Shown: one piece after another, positions 34,554 to 44,765 of the stretch
Position numbering within the stretch: position 1 is the stretch's first letter
How the letters are laid out: every line of letters starts with the position of its first letter
Origin: Lachnospira sp900551945
GTDB lineage: Bacteria > Bacillota > Clostridia > Lachnospirales > Lachnospiraceae
Length of the DNA stretch: 64,000 bases
Assembly: GCA_048380335.1 (NCBI GenBank)
Contig: DBFCCI010000038.1
Coordinates: 62,001-126,000 of the forward strand
Direction of reading: 5' to 3'
Notes under the pieces: generated by a model
Told to the model about the DNA's origin: nothing
Seen by the model: the letters and a program-made list of their open reading frames with translations, nothing else
Database searches by the model: none
Made by a program: the position numbers and the translations under genes

Positions 34554-34613
34554 AATCTTAATCTCCTTTTTTCAATTAAATTTAATAACTTTAATAAACT
34601 AACTAAATAATAA

Positions 34614-35309
34614 TTATTCTACTGCTTCTTTTATAAACAGTGATGTTAAAAATATAAATACATAAGCTTGAATAAATCCATCAAAAATATCAAAGTAACA
34701 ACTGAATGCAACTGGTACAACTAATGGTACAACCAGCTTTATCAGTTCCATTACTACAAAAGCACCTAAAACATTACCAAAAAGTCGCATACATAATGAT
34801 AAAGGTCTGATAAACAATTCAAGAACATTAATAGGTGCTACTATTGCCACTGGCTCTGCAAAACTCTTCACCCACTTTTTCACGCCTTTAGCATGAATAC
34901 CTGAGTATTCAATAAGAACAATACTCATTATAGCCAATGCGGCTGTGACATTAAGCGCTTTCGTTGGCGGTTTAAAGCCGAACAATCCAATTATATTGGA
35001 AATTCCAATATAGATTACTACTGTTGAAAGATATGGGATATATCTTCTTCCTTTTTCTCCCATAGTTTCTTCAAAGAAATCATATAAGAAACTTACACCT
35101 GTTTCTAGTAACAGTTGCTTCTTACCCGGATTTTCAACTTTTAGATTTCTAACCAGACATACAGATAATAAAACCAATACAGCCATAATTATCCACGTTA
35201 CTACTACTGCTTCTGATATCTCTATGCCTCCGAACAACGGAATTGTGAAAACTGTTTCGCAATTGAGTTCCTCAAGCAATGAGTTTACCAATTCTTCCGT
35301 AATACTCAC
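34614..35309 (-). CDS. atpB: ATP synthase a subunit
   Basis: A 231-aa Fo channel subunit with five or six membrane helices. The essential Arg lies in RPLSLCMRLFGNVLGAFVVM, and the last helices read GFIQAYVFIFLTSLFI. First gene of an atp operon that has no atpI in front. The start has a GGAAAGGAAG site. Confidence 0.96.
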   Translation of the reverse strand: MSITEELVNSLLEELNCETVFTIPLFGGIEISEAVVVTWIIMAVLVLLSVCLVRNLKVENPGKKQLLLETGVSFLYDFFEETMGEKGRRYIPYLSTVVIYIGISNIIGLFGFKPPTKALNVTAALAIMSIVLIEYSGIHAKGVKKWVKSFAEPVAIVAPINVLELFIRPLSLCMRLFGNVLGAFVVMELIKLVVPLVVPVAFSCYFDIFDGFIQAYVFIFLTSLFIKEAVE

Positions 35310-35686
35310 TTCCTTTCCTTCAATTACTTATCATATCAGGCACTCTTATGCAACGGTTACATGTACACACCTTATGTAACTTTAATGCAATGACTTTATA
35401 ACCTAAAGCTTCTTATTATAAAGTACACTCTCTGCCATTGATATCGTAGCTATTATCGCACCACATTTTTTAAAAAGCAAGCTTTTATGGTTTCTATTTT
35501 CCGTACTTGATTTTCCTTATTTTGACTAATTTTTCACAACTATATTTGTAAATTTTGTCAAATATTAACATCGTGTTTCTTCTTATTATAATAGTGTATC
35601 TTTCATTACATTTATATCTAGTACTTTTGTGCATGTTGCTGTATCATTGATAATCTCTATAAAAAATGACTATTGGTCAACAAATT
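35310..35686 (-). other. ATP operon leader and upstream spacer without genes
   Basis: No coding frame of note. It holds the atp promoter (35452-35480), and a leader of about 135 nt with a hairpin (GTTACAT ... ATGTAAC, 35356-35380) flanked by a TGCA pair. Upstream of the promoter the DNA is very AT-rich, with TTGACA near 35548 that lacks a good -10. Confidence 0.6.
35452..35480 (-). promoter_or_regulatory. Probable atp operon promoter
   Basis: On the minus strand TTGCTT (35475-35480), 17-bp spacer, TGC-GATAAT (35452-35457), an extended -10. Confidence 0.65.
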
Positions 35687-35757
35687 AAAAGCCTGTATAA
35701 AAAATAAACTCCATATTAATAGGACTTTATTTCTATACAGGCTTTATTTATTTAAGT
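35687..35757 (-). terminator. Terminator after ptsI
   Basis: Stem of about 24 bp with one or two mismatches (AAAGCCTGTATA outer arm) and T-run AGGCTTTTAATTTG on the minus strand, about 70 bp past the ptsI stop. Confidence 0.88.
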
Positions 35758-35825
35758 TTATATTTTTTTTATAATTGCTTTGCTAAATATCATAACAATT
35801 ATTACTATATGCAATAAACTTAAGT

Positions 35826-37460
35826 CTATTTAAGCTTAATACTTCTAACTTTATCTCTTACCTTTAATACCATATTAGCAGATACACTTAACTCATCTAT
35901 TCCCATCTTTAAAAATTCTTCTGTAAGTGTAGTATCTGCACCTAATTCGCCACATATTCCAATCCATTTACCTTCTTTATGAGCATTGTCAGCAGCCATT
36001 TTAATAAGCTTTAAGATGGCTTTATGGTGTGTATTGCAAAATGGCTCTAAAAGTCTATTTTGACGGTCAATAGCAAGTGTATACTGTGTCAAATCATTTG
36101 TTCCTATACTAAAGAAATCAACTTCTTTTGCAAGCTCGTCACTTATTAATGCCGCCGCAGGAGTTTCAATCATTATTCCTGTCTCAACATCTTCTTTATA
36201 AGGGATACCTTGTTCCTTTAATTCAGCCTTTACTTCACTTACAATATCCTTTATTTTTCTTACCTCTTCAACCGAAGTTATCATAGGGTACATTATAGAA
36301 ATATTACCAAATACAGCAGCTCTATATAATGCTCTTAACTGTGTCTTAAATATCTCTGGTTGTGTAAGGCATATTCTTATTGCTCTATAACCAAGTGCTG
36401 GATTATCTTCATGCTTAAGATTAAAGTAATCCGCTTGCTTGTCTGCTCCAATATCTAATGTTCTTATAATTACTTTCTTGCCTGCCATATTTTCTGCGAC
36501 TTGTTTATATGCTATAAATTGCTGTTCTTCTGTTGGAAAATCGCTATTTTCAAGATAAAGGAACTCACTTCTAAAAAGCCCAATTCCTCCTGCATCATTA
36601 GAAAGCACCTTAGCAACATCTGCAGGACTTCCTATGTTGGCATATATATTAATCTTAGTACCATCAAGTGTAATATTTTCTTTTCCTTTTAACTCTTGTA
36701 ACAACTGTTTTTGTCTATCAGCTTCTTTTTGCTTATTTTTCATTGTTGCCATTGTTTCTTCATCAGGTTCAATATAAACCGTTCCTGTAAAACCATCAAC
36801 TATACATTCTGCCTTGTCATATTCTTCTAACAAATCTTTTCCAATGCCTATAATTGCTGGTATTCCCATACTCCTTGCAAGTATCGCAGTATGTGAACTT
36901 GTTGAACCATCTTTAAGTATAAAACCTAATACTCTTGATTTATCTAATTGAACAGTTTCCGATGGTGCTAAATCATCTGACGCAATAATAAACTTCTCAT
37001 TACTATCAGACATATTATCATTGTCATCATTGCCACTTAATATTCTGACAAGTCTTTCAGATACATCTTTTACATCTGCCGCACGCCCTCTCATATACTC
37101 ATCGTCCATAGCAAGAAACATCTCTGAAAAATTATCAGCAGTAACTCCAACTGCATATTCAGCATTAACCTCTTGTGACCTAATAATATTTTCAATAGAA
37201 TCACAGTAATCAAGGTCGTCTAACATCATTTGATGTATTTCAAAAATAGCTGCATCAGCTTCTCCTACTGTTTTAATCATTTTTTCATGCAAACTCTTTA
37301 ATTGATTTATACCTTTTTGTTTTGCATTATGAAATCTTTCGATTTCAGCTTCAGTATCTTGTATTTTTAATCTTTTAATAACACTTTCTTTTCTTTTGAA
37401 AAATGAAATTCTACCTATACACACATCATTATATACACTTTTACCCTGAAGAATAATCAT
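35826..37460 (-). CDS. ptsI: PTS enzyme I (phosphoenolpyruvate-protein phosphotransferase)
   Basis: A 544-aa enzyme that moves phosphate from PEP to HPr. The phosphorylated His lies in STSSHTAILARSMGIPAI (about residue 190). The PEP-binding barrel shows GIGLFRSEFLYL, NPALGYRAIR, TGIMIETPAAALI and SIGTNDLTQYTLA. Slightly shorter than Bacillus EI at the end but complete. RBS AAAGGCGGAG. It is separated from ptsH, which lies in the fru operon, and is preceded by a 580-bp non-coding leader with its own promoter and terminator. Confidence 0.97.
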   Translation of the reverse strand: MIILQGKSVYNDVCIGRISFFKRKESVIKRLKIQDTEAEIERFHNAKQKGINQLKSLHEKMIKTVGEADAAIFEIHQMMLDDLDYCDSIENIIRSQEVNAEYAVGVTADNFSEMFLAMDDEYMRGRAADVKDVSERLVRILSGNDDNDNMSDSNEKFIIASDDLAPSETVQLDKSRVLGFILKDGSTSSHTAILARSMGIPAIIGIGKDLLEEYDKAECIVDGFTGTVYIEPDEETMATMKNKQKEADRQKQLLQELKGKENITLDGTKINIYANIGSPADVAKVLSNDAGGIGLFRSEFLYLENSDFPTEEQQFIAYKQVAENMAGKKVIIRTLDIGADKQADYFNLKHEDNPALGYRAIRICLTQPEIFKTQLRALYRAAVFGNISIMYPMITSVEEVRKIKDIVSEVKAELKEQGIPYKEDVETGIMIETPAAALISDELAKEVDFFSIGTNDLTQYTLAIDRQNRLLEPFCNTHHKAILKLIKMAADNAHKEGKWIGICGELGADTTLTEEFLKMGIDELSVSANMVLKVRDKVRSIKLK

Positions 37461-37500
37461 GGAAATCTCCGCCTTTCATAAAACTATTAGATAATAAAGT

Positions 37501-37552
37501 AAAAACCCGAAAGTAAAAGATATCTTAATTAAATATCTTCTAATTTCGGGTT
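37501..37552 (-). terminator. Terminator hairpin just upstream of ptsI
   Basis: AACCCGAAA ... TTTCGGGTT with an inner GATATTTAATTAAGATATC pairing, then TTTTTACTTT on the minus strand. It ends 41 bp before the ptsI start, so it either ends a separate RNA or attenuates ptsI. Confidence 0.88.
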
Positions 37553-38040
37553 ATGTGTAATTACAGCAAATATCAATATTTTTAATAATATTATTAACAA
37601 CGCCTCAATAATAATACAAAATACTAATAATTACTGAAAATATTAAGTTTTTAAAATTAATTCTCTCTTAATACTCACTAGTTGATACGTCATCTCCTTA
37701 CTACAACACCCATGACCTATCTTCTAACACAACACCGATTATTGTATAGAAAACAGTCATCTGATAACAATTTCTTATTTATATAAATACCAATAATCTC
37801 ACCGTTACACTAACAAAAGTATTAAACACAACTAAAATACTTAAACAATTATTGTCATAAATATAAACACGAAACACAATAACTAACACTCCAACGGGTA
37901 AAGCTCGTTGGATTCTTATATACAACCACTTCCAAATATACTTAAATGTATATAAGACTAATGATTTTCTATAAGACTTTAACTATTAATCATTCTTATA
38001 AATGATTTAACAATAGTATAAGGCTCGTATCAAAACCTCT
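37501..38040 (-). ncRNA. Candidate structured leader or independent RNA upstream of ptsI
   Basis: About 540 nt between a strong promoter (38047-38075) and an intrinsic terminator, without a long ORF. At least four further hairpins can be drawn: 37982-38017 (ACTATT/AATAGT plus AATCATT/AATGATT), 37915-37956 (9-bp arms CTTATATAC/GTATATAAG), 37891-37911 (CCAACG/CGTTGG) and 37817-37842 (AAGTATT/AATACTT). AGTCTTATA occurs twice. I find no T-box, SAM, glycine, c-di-GMP, tmRNA, RNase P or SRP signature. It may be a large regulatory leader of ptsI or a free-standing RNA. Confidence 0.5.
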
Positions 38041-38046
38041 ATATGT

Positions 38047-38075
38047 ATAGTAGCACTTGTCTTTTTAATTGTCAA
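38047..38075 (-). promoter_or_regulatory. Promoter of the ptsI leader RNA
   Basis: On the minus strand consensus TTGACA (38070-38075), 17-bp spacer, TGC-TACTAT (38047-38052). Confidence 0.85.
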
Positions 38076-38172
38076 CATTTTTGTGCATTTTTAATATTTT
38101 ATTTTTTTATTTTATATTTTTAATGTGCATTATCAATAAGTAATTGTTCTATTTTAAATCGCATTTTTAGAC

Positions 38173-38221
38173 AAAAAAAGACTCCCATTACACTAAAAAA
38201 TGTAATAAAAGTCCTTTTTTT
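38173..38221 (-). terminator. Terminator after the acidic membrane protein
   Basis: GGACTTTTATTACA ... TGTAATGGGAGTC followed by seven Ts on the minus strand, 15 bp past the stop. Confidence 0.92.
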
Positions 38222-38235
38222 ATAATATTAAATTA

Positions 38236-38586
38236 TTACTTTTCTTCTTTGCTTTCTTCAGCTTCAGCTTCTACATCTTTGATATATATATTATCATCTG
38301 ATGTATCATCTTCTTTGTCTTCATTTTCTTGAGTTTCTTCTGAACTATCAGCTTCTTTACTATCTTCTTCTTCAAAGTCAAAATCGTCATCAAATTCATC
38401 GTCTAAATCATCGTCAAAGTCGTCAAACTCATCTGTTTCATCATTCTTTGATGAGAACTTCTTGCATACTAAAACTACAAGACCAATAATAACAGCTACA
38501 ATTGTTCCTGCAACTGCAACTATCTTAAAAATTCCACATTTACTAACATCGTCTTTTTTACATATCTTGCTTAAAAATTTCTTCAT
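38236..38586 (-). CDS. Small membrane protein with long acidic tail
   Basis: A 116-aa protein: Lys-rich start (MKKFLSKICKKDDVSK), one membrane helix (IVAVAGTIVAVIIGLVVLVC) and a tail of about 65 residues made mostly of Asp and Glu (DEFDDFDDDLDDEFDDDFDF and onward). I do not recognise a named family, but short single-helix proteins with such tails are frequent in Lachnospiraceae. The tail would face the cytosol or wall depending on topology, which the positive-inside rule puts in the exterior. Single gene with its own terminator. The reading frame is supported by an AACGGAGG ribosome site. Confidence 0.75.
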   Translation of the reverse strand: MKKFLSKICKKDDVSKCGIFKIVAVAGTIVAVIIGLVVLVCKKFSSKNDETDEFDDFDDDLDDEFDDDFDFEEEDSKEADSSEETQENEDKEDDTSDDNIYIKDVEAEAEESKEEK

Positions 38587-38783
38587 AAAATTGACCTCCG
38601 TTCATTTTATTTTGATTTTACTATAAAAAGCTTTCAATAGCAAACAAAAACCGATAAAATTTTCATAAATTTTGTAACATTAAGTGAATATTTGCAATTT
38701 ACTTTGTTATTTAATCATACCATTACTTACTACTTTACGCAATAGAAGTAAAGTATTTACTTAATAGTTCTAATTATATAATA

Positions 38784-41630
38784 TTATACGACTATTTGGG
38801 CTTTACTTTCTCCATTTTTTTGTTTTGTAACTATTATTTGTTTATCTATCTTATCCTTTAACATACTAACATGAGAAATTATACCAATAAGTCTATTTGA
38901 AGCAGATAGGCTATATAACACCTTTACAGCCTGTGATAGTGACTCATCATCGAGTGAACCAAAACCCTCATCTATAAACATAGTATCTATTTGTATTCCA
39001 CCTGACCTTGATTGTATCTCATCAGACATTCCAAGCGCCATTGACAACGAGGCTTCAAAAGCTTCTCCACCAGATAATGACTTTACACTTCTTACAGTCG
39101 CATTATAATGGTCTATTATGTCTAATTCTAAGCCTGTTTGATTTTTATAATTATCTTTACTTTCACTTCTTTTAAGCTCAAACTGACCGTTTGTAAGAAG
39201 CATGAACCTTGTATTGGCTCTCATTATTATCCTGTCAAAAAATGCCATCTGTACATACGTTTCTAATTTAATACGACTCTTTCCAGACAATGAGCCATTA
39301 ACTGTATCTGACAATGACCTAAGCCATCTGTAATTGTCCTCTTTAACTTTTACCTTTTCATTAATACTTTTAATATAACCTAATATTTTTTTATTATTTG
39401 AAATTCTTATATCAACTTCATTTTTTTGATTTCTTATATTGGCCCTATCTGTCTTAATGTTATTAAGTTGAGTATTCAAGCTTGATGTATTAGCTTGTAA
39501 TCCTTGATTATTTTCAAGCTGTGTTTTCAAATCATTTAATCTTGTTTTTAATGTTTCTAATTTTATTGCACACTCATCATATTTTTCCCTTGAAGCAATA
39601 TAAGCCTTATCTAACTTATCTTTTTTTAACTGCATATCAGTAATTATTCTTTCTGCTTCTTTAAGATTATCACACTCTAACTCTTGTTTTAAATCTATAA
39701 ATTGATTATTAAGTTCTTTATACTCAACTGTTGATATTGCAATAATATTATTATAATCATTTATTTTTAAAGTATAATTCTCAATCTGTAATTCACATTC
39801 CGGAACAACTTTAAGTAATTTATGATATCTGTCTACATCACAACTAATACTATCCTTTTTTAATTTAGTAGCACTCAGCTCTTTATTTGTTATATCAAGT
39901 AATTTATCAATCGTCATATATGTATCATTGGTTTTATAAATATTTCCTATATCTATACTTTCCAAATCACTACTAATAGGATAATCTACTCTAATATTTT
40001 CATTCCATTGTGTATTAAAATTATCTACTGCTTGTTTAAACATATTAGAAATATTTTCCACTTGACCATTTAACTGTCCAGATTGTGAACTCAGTTCAGA
40101 ATATATTTTCGATTTATTTTCCACTTCTTTTTTTAATTTCTTTAATTCACTCTCCGTAGGTGCAATATCATTAACTATAGCAGGGTGGGGGTGTTCTATA
40201 GAACCACACACAGGACAAGGCTTTCCAATAACAAGCGTTTTTGCTATAATTCCTGCCTGCTCATTTAAAAATGCCTCCTCCATATCCATATATTCACTTT
40301 GAGCCTTTTTATAATCTTCATGCGCAAAAATATATTCTTCTTTAGCTCGCTTCGCTTTGTCATATATTTCACATTGATTTTTTGCTATTTTTCTAAGATA
40401 CTCTATACTTTCTTTTTTCTTTAAAATATTATCAATTGTTCTAGTAATCTTTTCATAATTAACTTCACAACTACTAAGCTCATTTAAAGCTAACTTATAC
40501 TCTTCTTCCTGTTGTTTAAGCTTATCAAGCTTTTTTTGAGTAATTTGCAATTCTTTATTTAAAGTATTAATATCTTTTTGCTTTACTATAAGATTATTTT
40601 GAATTTCTTCAAGTCTTTTATACTTTACAAGTTCACTTTTCTTTTTCTCAATAGCTACTGCAATTTTCTCTCTCTGCACTTGTTTATCACATTCTGTCTG
40701 ATACTCTTGTTTTGCAACTTCAAATAAATTCTTAATATCATCATATTCAAAAATTGCATTTTCATAATCTGTTTTTATTTTTTCATACTGTAATGTCAAT
40801 GCCAATTTTGTACTAATACTTTCTATTTGTTTATCAAGTTGTAAAATGTTTTCTTCATAAGCTAACTGCATATCCTTATCTTGTTTAATAATATTTAATA
40901 TTAACTCTATCGTTTCTGCAACTGTACCAAGTCCCGTATCTTTTTTAATATTTTCAAGCGCATATAAATACTTACTGTCTTTATCACAACATATATCATT
41001 TATATATTGAACCATACTTTTTTTATAATCCGATATCTGCCTATATAGTGCATTAGCATCATTTTTCACCTTGTCTTGAATATCAAGATATGGCTTTGTG
41101 TCAAATATTTCTCTAAATATTTCTATTCTTTCTTTTGTTCCTGCAAGTAATAATTTTAAAAATTCTCCTTGTGGTAACATCGCAATCTGTGAAAACTGAT
41201 TTCTATTAAGTCCTATTATTTCTATAATCTTATTATTTACTGATACAATTCCTGTAATAATATCTCCATTAGGCATTATAAGCTGTGCTTTTGCTGTTTC
41301 TTTTGTGTATTTATCGCCCCTTTTACTAGGTCTTAAATACTCAGGATTTCTACTGACTACATACTCCTGCTCTTTAAATGCAAATGTAAGTTCTACAAAT
41401 GTTTTTGTACTTTCATTAGCATACTTACTTCTAAGCATATCCGTTGTTCTTATATTTCCACTTGCTTCTCCATACAAAGCATATATTATTCCATCAAATA
41501 TTGTTGTCTTTCCAGCTCCCGTATCTCCTGTGATAAGATACAGACCATTTTCTCCAAGCTTGTCAAGTTCAAGTGTTACAAGCTCTGAAAACACACCAAA
41601 TGCAGACATTGTAAGCTTAATTGGTCTCAT
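38784..41630 (-). CDS. sbcC: Exonuclease SbcC (SMC-like ATPase)
   Basis: About 948 aa from ATG 41630 (MRPIKLTMSAFGVFSE), chosen for its GGGAG site; it overlaps the end of sbcD by 14 bp. Walker A GDTGAGKTTIFDGI is near residue 36. Long coiled coils surround the zinc hook CPVCG (GKPCPVCGSIEHPHPA, about residue 480). The C-terminal lobe has signature SLSGGEAFEASLSMALG and Walker B MFIDEGFGSLDD. With SbcD it cleaves hairpins and protein-blocked ends, which is of note next to the many palindromic repeats in this genome. Confidence 0.95.
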   Translation of the reverse strand: MRPIKLTMSAFGVFSELVTLELDKLGENGLYLITGDTGAGKTTIFDGIIYALYGEASGNIRTTDMLRSKYANESTKTFVELTFAFKEQEYVVSRNPEYLRPSKRGDKYTKETAKAQLIMPNGDIITGIVSVNNKIIEIIGLNRNQFSQIAMLPQGEFLKLLLAGTKERIEIFREIFDTKPYLDIQDKVKNDANALYRQISDYKKSMVQYINDICCDKDSKYLYALENIKKDTGLGTVAETIELILNIIKQDKDMQLAYEENILQLDKQIESISTKLALTLQYEKIKTDYENAIFEYDDIKNLFEVAKQEYQTECDKQVQREKIAVAIEKKKSELVKYKRLEEIQNNLIVKQKDINTLNKELQITQKKLDKLKQQEEEYKLALNELSSCEVNYEKITRTIDNILKKKESIEYLRKIAKNQCEIYDKAKRAKEEYIFAHEDYKKAQSEYMDMEEAFLNEQAGIIAKTLVIGKPCPVCGSIEHPHPAIVNDIAPTESELKKLKKEVENKSKIYSELSSQSGQLNGQVENISNMFKQAVDNFNTQWNENIRVDYPISSDLESIDIGNIYKTNDTYMTIDKLLDITNKELSATKLKKDSISCDVDRYHKLLKVVPECELQIENYTLKINDYNNIIAISTVEYKELNNQFIDLKQELECDNLKEAERIITDMQLKKDKLDKAYIASREKYDECAIKLETLKTRLNDLKTQLENNQGLQANTSSLNTQLNNIKTDRANIRNQKNEVDIRISNNKKILGYIKSINEKVKVKEDNYRWLRSLSDTVNGSLSGKSRIKLETYVQMAFFDRIIMRANTRFMLLTNGQFELKRSESKDNYKNQTGLELDIIDHYNATVRSVKSLSGGEAFEASLSMALGMSDEIQSRSGGIQIDTMFIDEGFGSLDDESLSQAVKVLYSLSASNRLIGIISHVSMLKDKIDKQIIVTKQKNGESKAQIVV

Positions 41631-42852
41631 ACTTATTCTCCCATATACCATTAATTAACTGATTTATATATTCTTTTTGTTCATCTATCATTGGCTGACC
41701 ATTTTGAACCTCATAAAAATCACTTATAATCTCAACTGGCGTTTTTTCTTTTGTCTGTATATCACACATTATATTAGATACATTTCTAGTTCTTGTGTTA
41801 TCATAATCAAGCTTCATTATATTAGGGTATATTGACCTTAATTTCGCTAAAGCATCTGGTACATCTTCTTCGTCAGTAAGTGTTATATACATATAATCTG
41901 ATAAATCAGTATTAATATAATTAGACCTATCTGTTATTGTATTATACTCGCCTTTTATATGACGCATATCATGTAATGGCTTAACTGTTAATAGTGATAT
42001 ATCAATATCACACTTTCCGATATCTTCTTTTCTACCTATATCAACTATTGTAACACTCTTTTTATGGTTTATCTCAGAAAATGAATACTTAAGCAATGTC
42101 CCACAATATCTTATATTATCCTTACCCACTTTTTGCGCCCTATGAATATGACCTAGCGCTGTATAGTCAAAAGCTTCAAAAACACTTATATCTACATTAT
42201 CAAGCCCACCTGCCATAAGTTCTTCTGAACCACAAGCTTTAGCTCCTGTAACGAATTGATGAGCAATAATAATATTACGTCTTTTTTTATCAATATTAGT
42301 ATTATCAATTATAGCCTTAATTGCTTGTGTATAGTTCTCCATTTTAGAGTCTGTTAAATTATTAACATTTATTTGTTGTTCACTAGCTTGTGCATTATGA
42401 TTTTGTGTATCTTGTGAATTTTGTACATCAAAACATTTTCTAACTACTACCGGCTTAACAAATGGAAGCATATACACATCAATATATCCATATTCATCTT
42501 CTAATGTCACCTTTTCCATTTTTCCATTAAAAACAGGCGCAATATAAATATTATTATTTTTCAGTATCTTAGAAGCAAATGATATTCTTTGTGCGCTATC
42601 GTGATTGCCACTTATTATAAATACAGGCTTGTTTATATCTGCAAGTGTTGTTATAAACTTATCATAAACTTCAACTGCATCTGCTGACGCAACTGCTTTA
42701 TCATAAATATCACCTGCGATAATTATTCCATCTATATTTTTACTTTTAATAATATCAAAAACTTGTTCAAATACATATTTCTGGTCTTCTAGCATTGAAA
42801 AATCATTTACTCTTTTTCCAATATGAAGGTCTGATAAATGAATAAATCGCAA
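41617..42852 (-). CDS. sbcD: Exonuclease SbcD (Mre11-like nuclease)
   Basis: A 411-aa metallophosphoesterase. The metal motifs are FIHLSDLHIGKRV (residues 3-15), IIAGDIYDKA, ISGNHDSAQR and IIAHQFVTG, followed by ALGHIHRAQK. These match SbcD/Mre11 nucleases. An insert rich in Gln and Asn (about residues 140-165) is unusual but not disruptive. It is the first gene of the sbcDC pair, 30 bp downstream of the glpK start region is not related. Confidence 0.95.
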   Translation of the reverse strand: MRFIHLSDLHIGKRVNDFSMLEDQKYVFEQVFDIIKSKNIDGIIIAGDIYDKAVASADAVEVYDKFITTLADINKPVFIISGNHDSAQRISFASKILKNNNIYIAPVFNGKMEKVTLEDEYGYIDVYMLPFVKPVVVRKCFDVQNSQDTQNHNAQASEQQINVNNLTDSKMENYTQAIKAIIDNTNIDKKRRNIIIAHQFVTGAKACGSEELMAGGLDNVDISVFEAFDYTALGHIHRAQKVGKDNIRYCGTLLKYSFSEINHKKSVTIVDIGRKEDIGKCDIDISLLTVKPLHDMRHIKGEYNTITDRSNYINTDLSDYMYITLTDEEDVPDALAKLRSIYPNIMKLDYDNTRTRNVSNIMCDIQTKEKTPVEIISDFYEVQNGQPMIDEQKEYINQLINGIWENKYETN

Positions 42853-42882
42853 TCTTATTCTCCTCTATATGCTTATTTTTAA

Positions 42883-44382
42883 TTACTCTAATTCACTCCA
42901 CATTATTGCGCACTTAACTGCCTTTTCCCAACCTTTTATTCTTTTTTGTCTTTCTTCTTCCTTCATGTTAGGTTGAAATTGTGTTCCAAGCTTCCAGTTT
43001 GATTGTATATCTTGTGTATCTTTCCAATATCCAACTGCAAGCCCTGCAAGATAAGCTGCGCCTAATGCTGTCGTTTCTATACACTGTGGTCTTATCACTT
43101 TTTCATTAATAATATCTGCTTGAAACTGCATAAGAAAATCATTTGCACTTGCTCCACCATCAACTTTAAGACTTGTGAGCTTAATCTGTGCGTCTTCCTG
43201 CATAGCATTAATAACATCATAAGACTGATATGCAATCGACTCTAGAGATGCTCTTATAAAGTGTTCCTTGCTAGTACCTCTTGTCAGTCCAACAGTTATA
43301 CCCCTTGCATACTGGTTCCAATAAGGCGCACCCATTCCAGAAAATGCCGGCACAATATACATTCCAGCCGTATCTTTTACTCTATTTGCATAATCTTGTG
43401 TCTGTGTGGCACTTCGTATCATACGCAGTTCATCTCTAATCCACTGTATGACAGCACCACCCACAAACACACTTCCTTCAAGCGCATATTCGTGATAATC
43501 TCTAGTACTTCCTGCACTAATCGTTGTAAGAAGCCCATGAGAAGAATGGATAAGCCTATCCCCTGTATTCATAAGTAAAAAACAACCTGTTCCGTATGTA
43601 TTTTTAACATCTCCACTATGTGTACAACCTTGACCAAAAAGTGCGCACTGTTGGTCGCCACCAGCTCCCGATATTGGTATCTCCTCCCCAAATAACGAAA
43701 CTTCTGTATATCCATATATGTAGCTTGATGGTTCAACTTTTGGAAGAAGTGATTTTGGTATATCAAAATATTCTATAATATCATTGTCCCACTCAAAAGT
43801 GTTAATATTAAAAAGCATTGTTCGTGACGCATTTGTATAATCTGTTACATGAACTTTTCCTTTTGTAAGGTTCCATATAAGCCATGTATCAACAGTTCCA
43901 AACAATAACTCACCACGTTGTGCTCTTTCACGAACTCCTGCTACATTGTCAAGTATCCATTTAATCTTAGTTGCACTAAAATAAGCATCTGGAATAAGTC
44001 CCGTCTTTTGCGATATTATCTTATCCATTCCATCTTTTTTTAACTGCTCTATAATATCTGCCGTTCTTCTACATTGCCATACAATAGCATTATACACAGG
44101 CTTACCTGTTTTTTTATCCCATATTATTGTTGTTTCTCTTTGGTTAGTTATTCCTATCGCCGAAATATCTGATGCCGTAACATCTATCATTGCCATAGCT
44201 TCTACTGCCACCGAAAACTGCGATGACCATATCTGCAAAGGATTATGCTCCACCCACCCAGGCTGTGGATATATCTGATTATACTCTTTTTGAGATATAC
44301 TACATATATTACCTTGCTTGTCAAAGAGAATACACCTAGAACTAGTAGTCCCTTGGTCAAGCGCCATTATATATTTACCCAT
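42883..44382 (-). CDS. glpK: Glycerol kinase GlpK
   Basis: A 499-aa FGGY-family kinase that phosphorylates glycerol to sn-glycerol-3-phosphate. Family motifs: MALDQGTTSSRCILFD, GITNQRETTIIWDK, WLIWNLTKGKVHVTDYTNAS, GAGGDQQCALFGQG and DGGASANDFLMQFQADI. Full length. Neither glpF (facilitator) nor glpD/glpO is adjacent, and the gene stands alone. The start has an AAAGGTG site. Confidence 0.97.
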   Translation of the reverse strand: MGKYIMALDQGTTSSRCILFDKQGNICSISQKEYNQIYPQPGWVEHNPLQIWSSQFSVAVEAMAMIDVTASDISAIGITNQRETTIIWDKKTGKPVYNAIVWQCRRTADIIEQLKKDGMDKIISQKTGLIPDAYFSATKIKWILDNVAGVRERAQRGELLFGTVDTWLIWNLTKGKVHVTDYTNASRTMLFNINTFEWDNDIIEYFDIPKSLLPKVEPSSYIYGYTEVSLFGEEIPISGAGGDQQCALFGQGCTHSGDVKNTYGTGCFLLMNTGDRLIHSSHGLLTTISAGSTRDYHEYALEGSVFVGGAVIQWIRDELRMIRSATQTQDYANRVKDTAGMYIVPAFSGMGAPYWNQYARGITVGLTRGTSKEHFIRASLESIAYQSYDVINAMQEDAQIKLTSLKVDGGASANDFLMQFQADIINEKVIRPQCIETTALGAAYLAGLAVGYWKDTQDIQSNWKLGTQFQPNMKEEERQKRIKGWEKAVKCAIMWSELE

Positions 44383-44765
44383 AAATTTTCACCTTTCATT
44401 AAAATATAATTATTTTTTTATACTATAAAGTAATTTCATATTTCTATTGTATATACAAATAAACTATAAAAATATACTCTACAAGTTTCTCATAGTTTGC
44501 CACAGCCACAAAGTTCTTGTGTACGCACAAACTGTAACTCGTTGTTTGCACAAATAAAAACAACGGCTTGTTTATATCAATAGAAATATAAACTTATTTT
44601 CAATAAATCCAATAACAATAATATGATATTCTTTAATATTGTTTTACTATAAAATTATCTATGATATTTTAACACTTTTTAACATCAACGTAAACATACG
44701 ATTAATAATGCAGTTTTTGTACTTTGCCTATTTCCATTTTTCGGAATAAAAAAACTCATATAAGT
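44383..44765. other. glpK upstream spacer
   Basis: 383 bp without a coding frame. It holds the short hairpin repeat copy C (44489-44561) and, further up, plain AT-rich DNA before a palindromic element. I see no convincing promoter, although one must lie here for glpK. Confidence 0.5.
44489..44561. repeat. Short hairpin repeat, copy C
   Basis: CACAAAGTTCTTGTGTA, a central CGCACAAACTG and TAACTCGTTGTTTGCACAAA match copy A at 5181 over most of the length. Confidence 0.6.

Noticed and set aside
37690..37713. Seven-codon ORF in the ptsI leader as an attenuator peptide
   Set aside because: The ribosome site is weak and its codons do not point to a sensed amino acid or an antibiotic-type stall sequence. 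Kept only as a side note.
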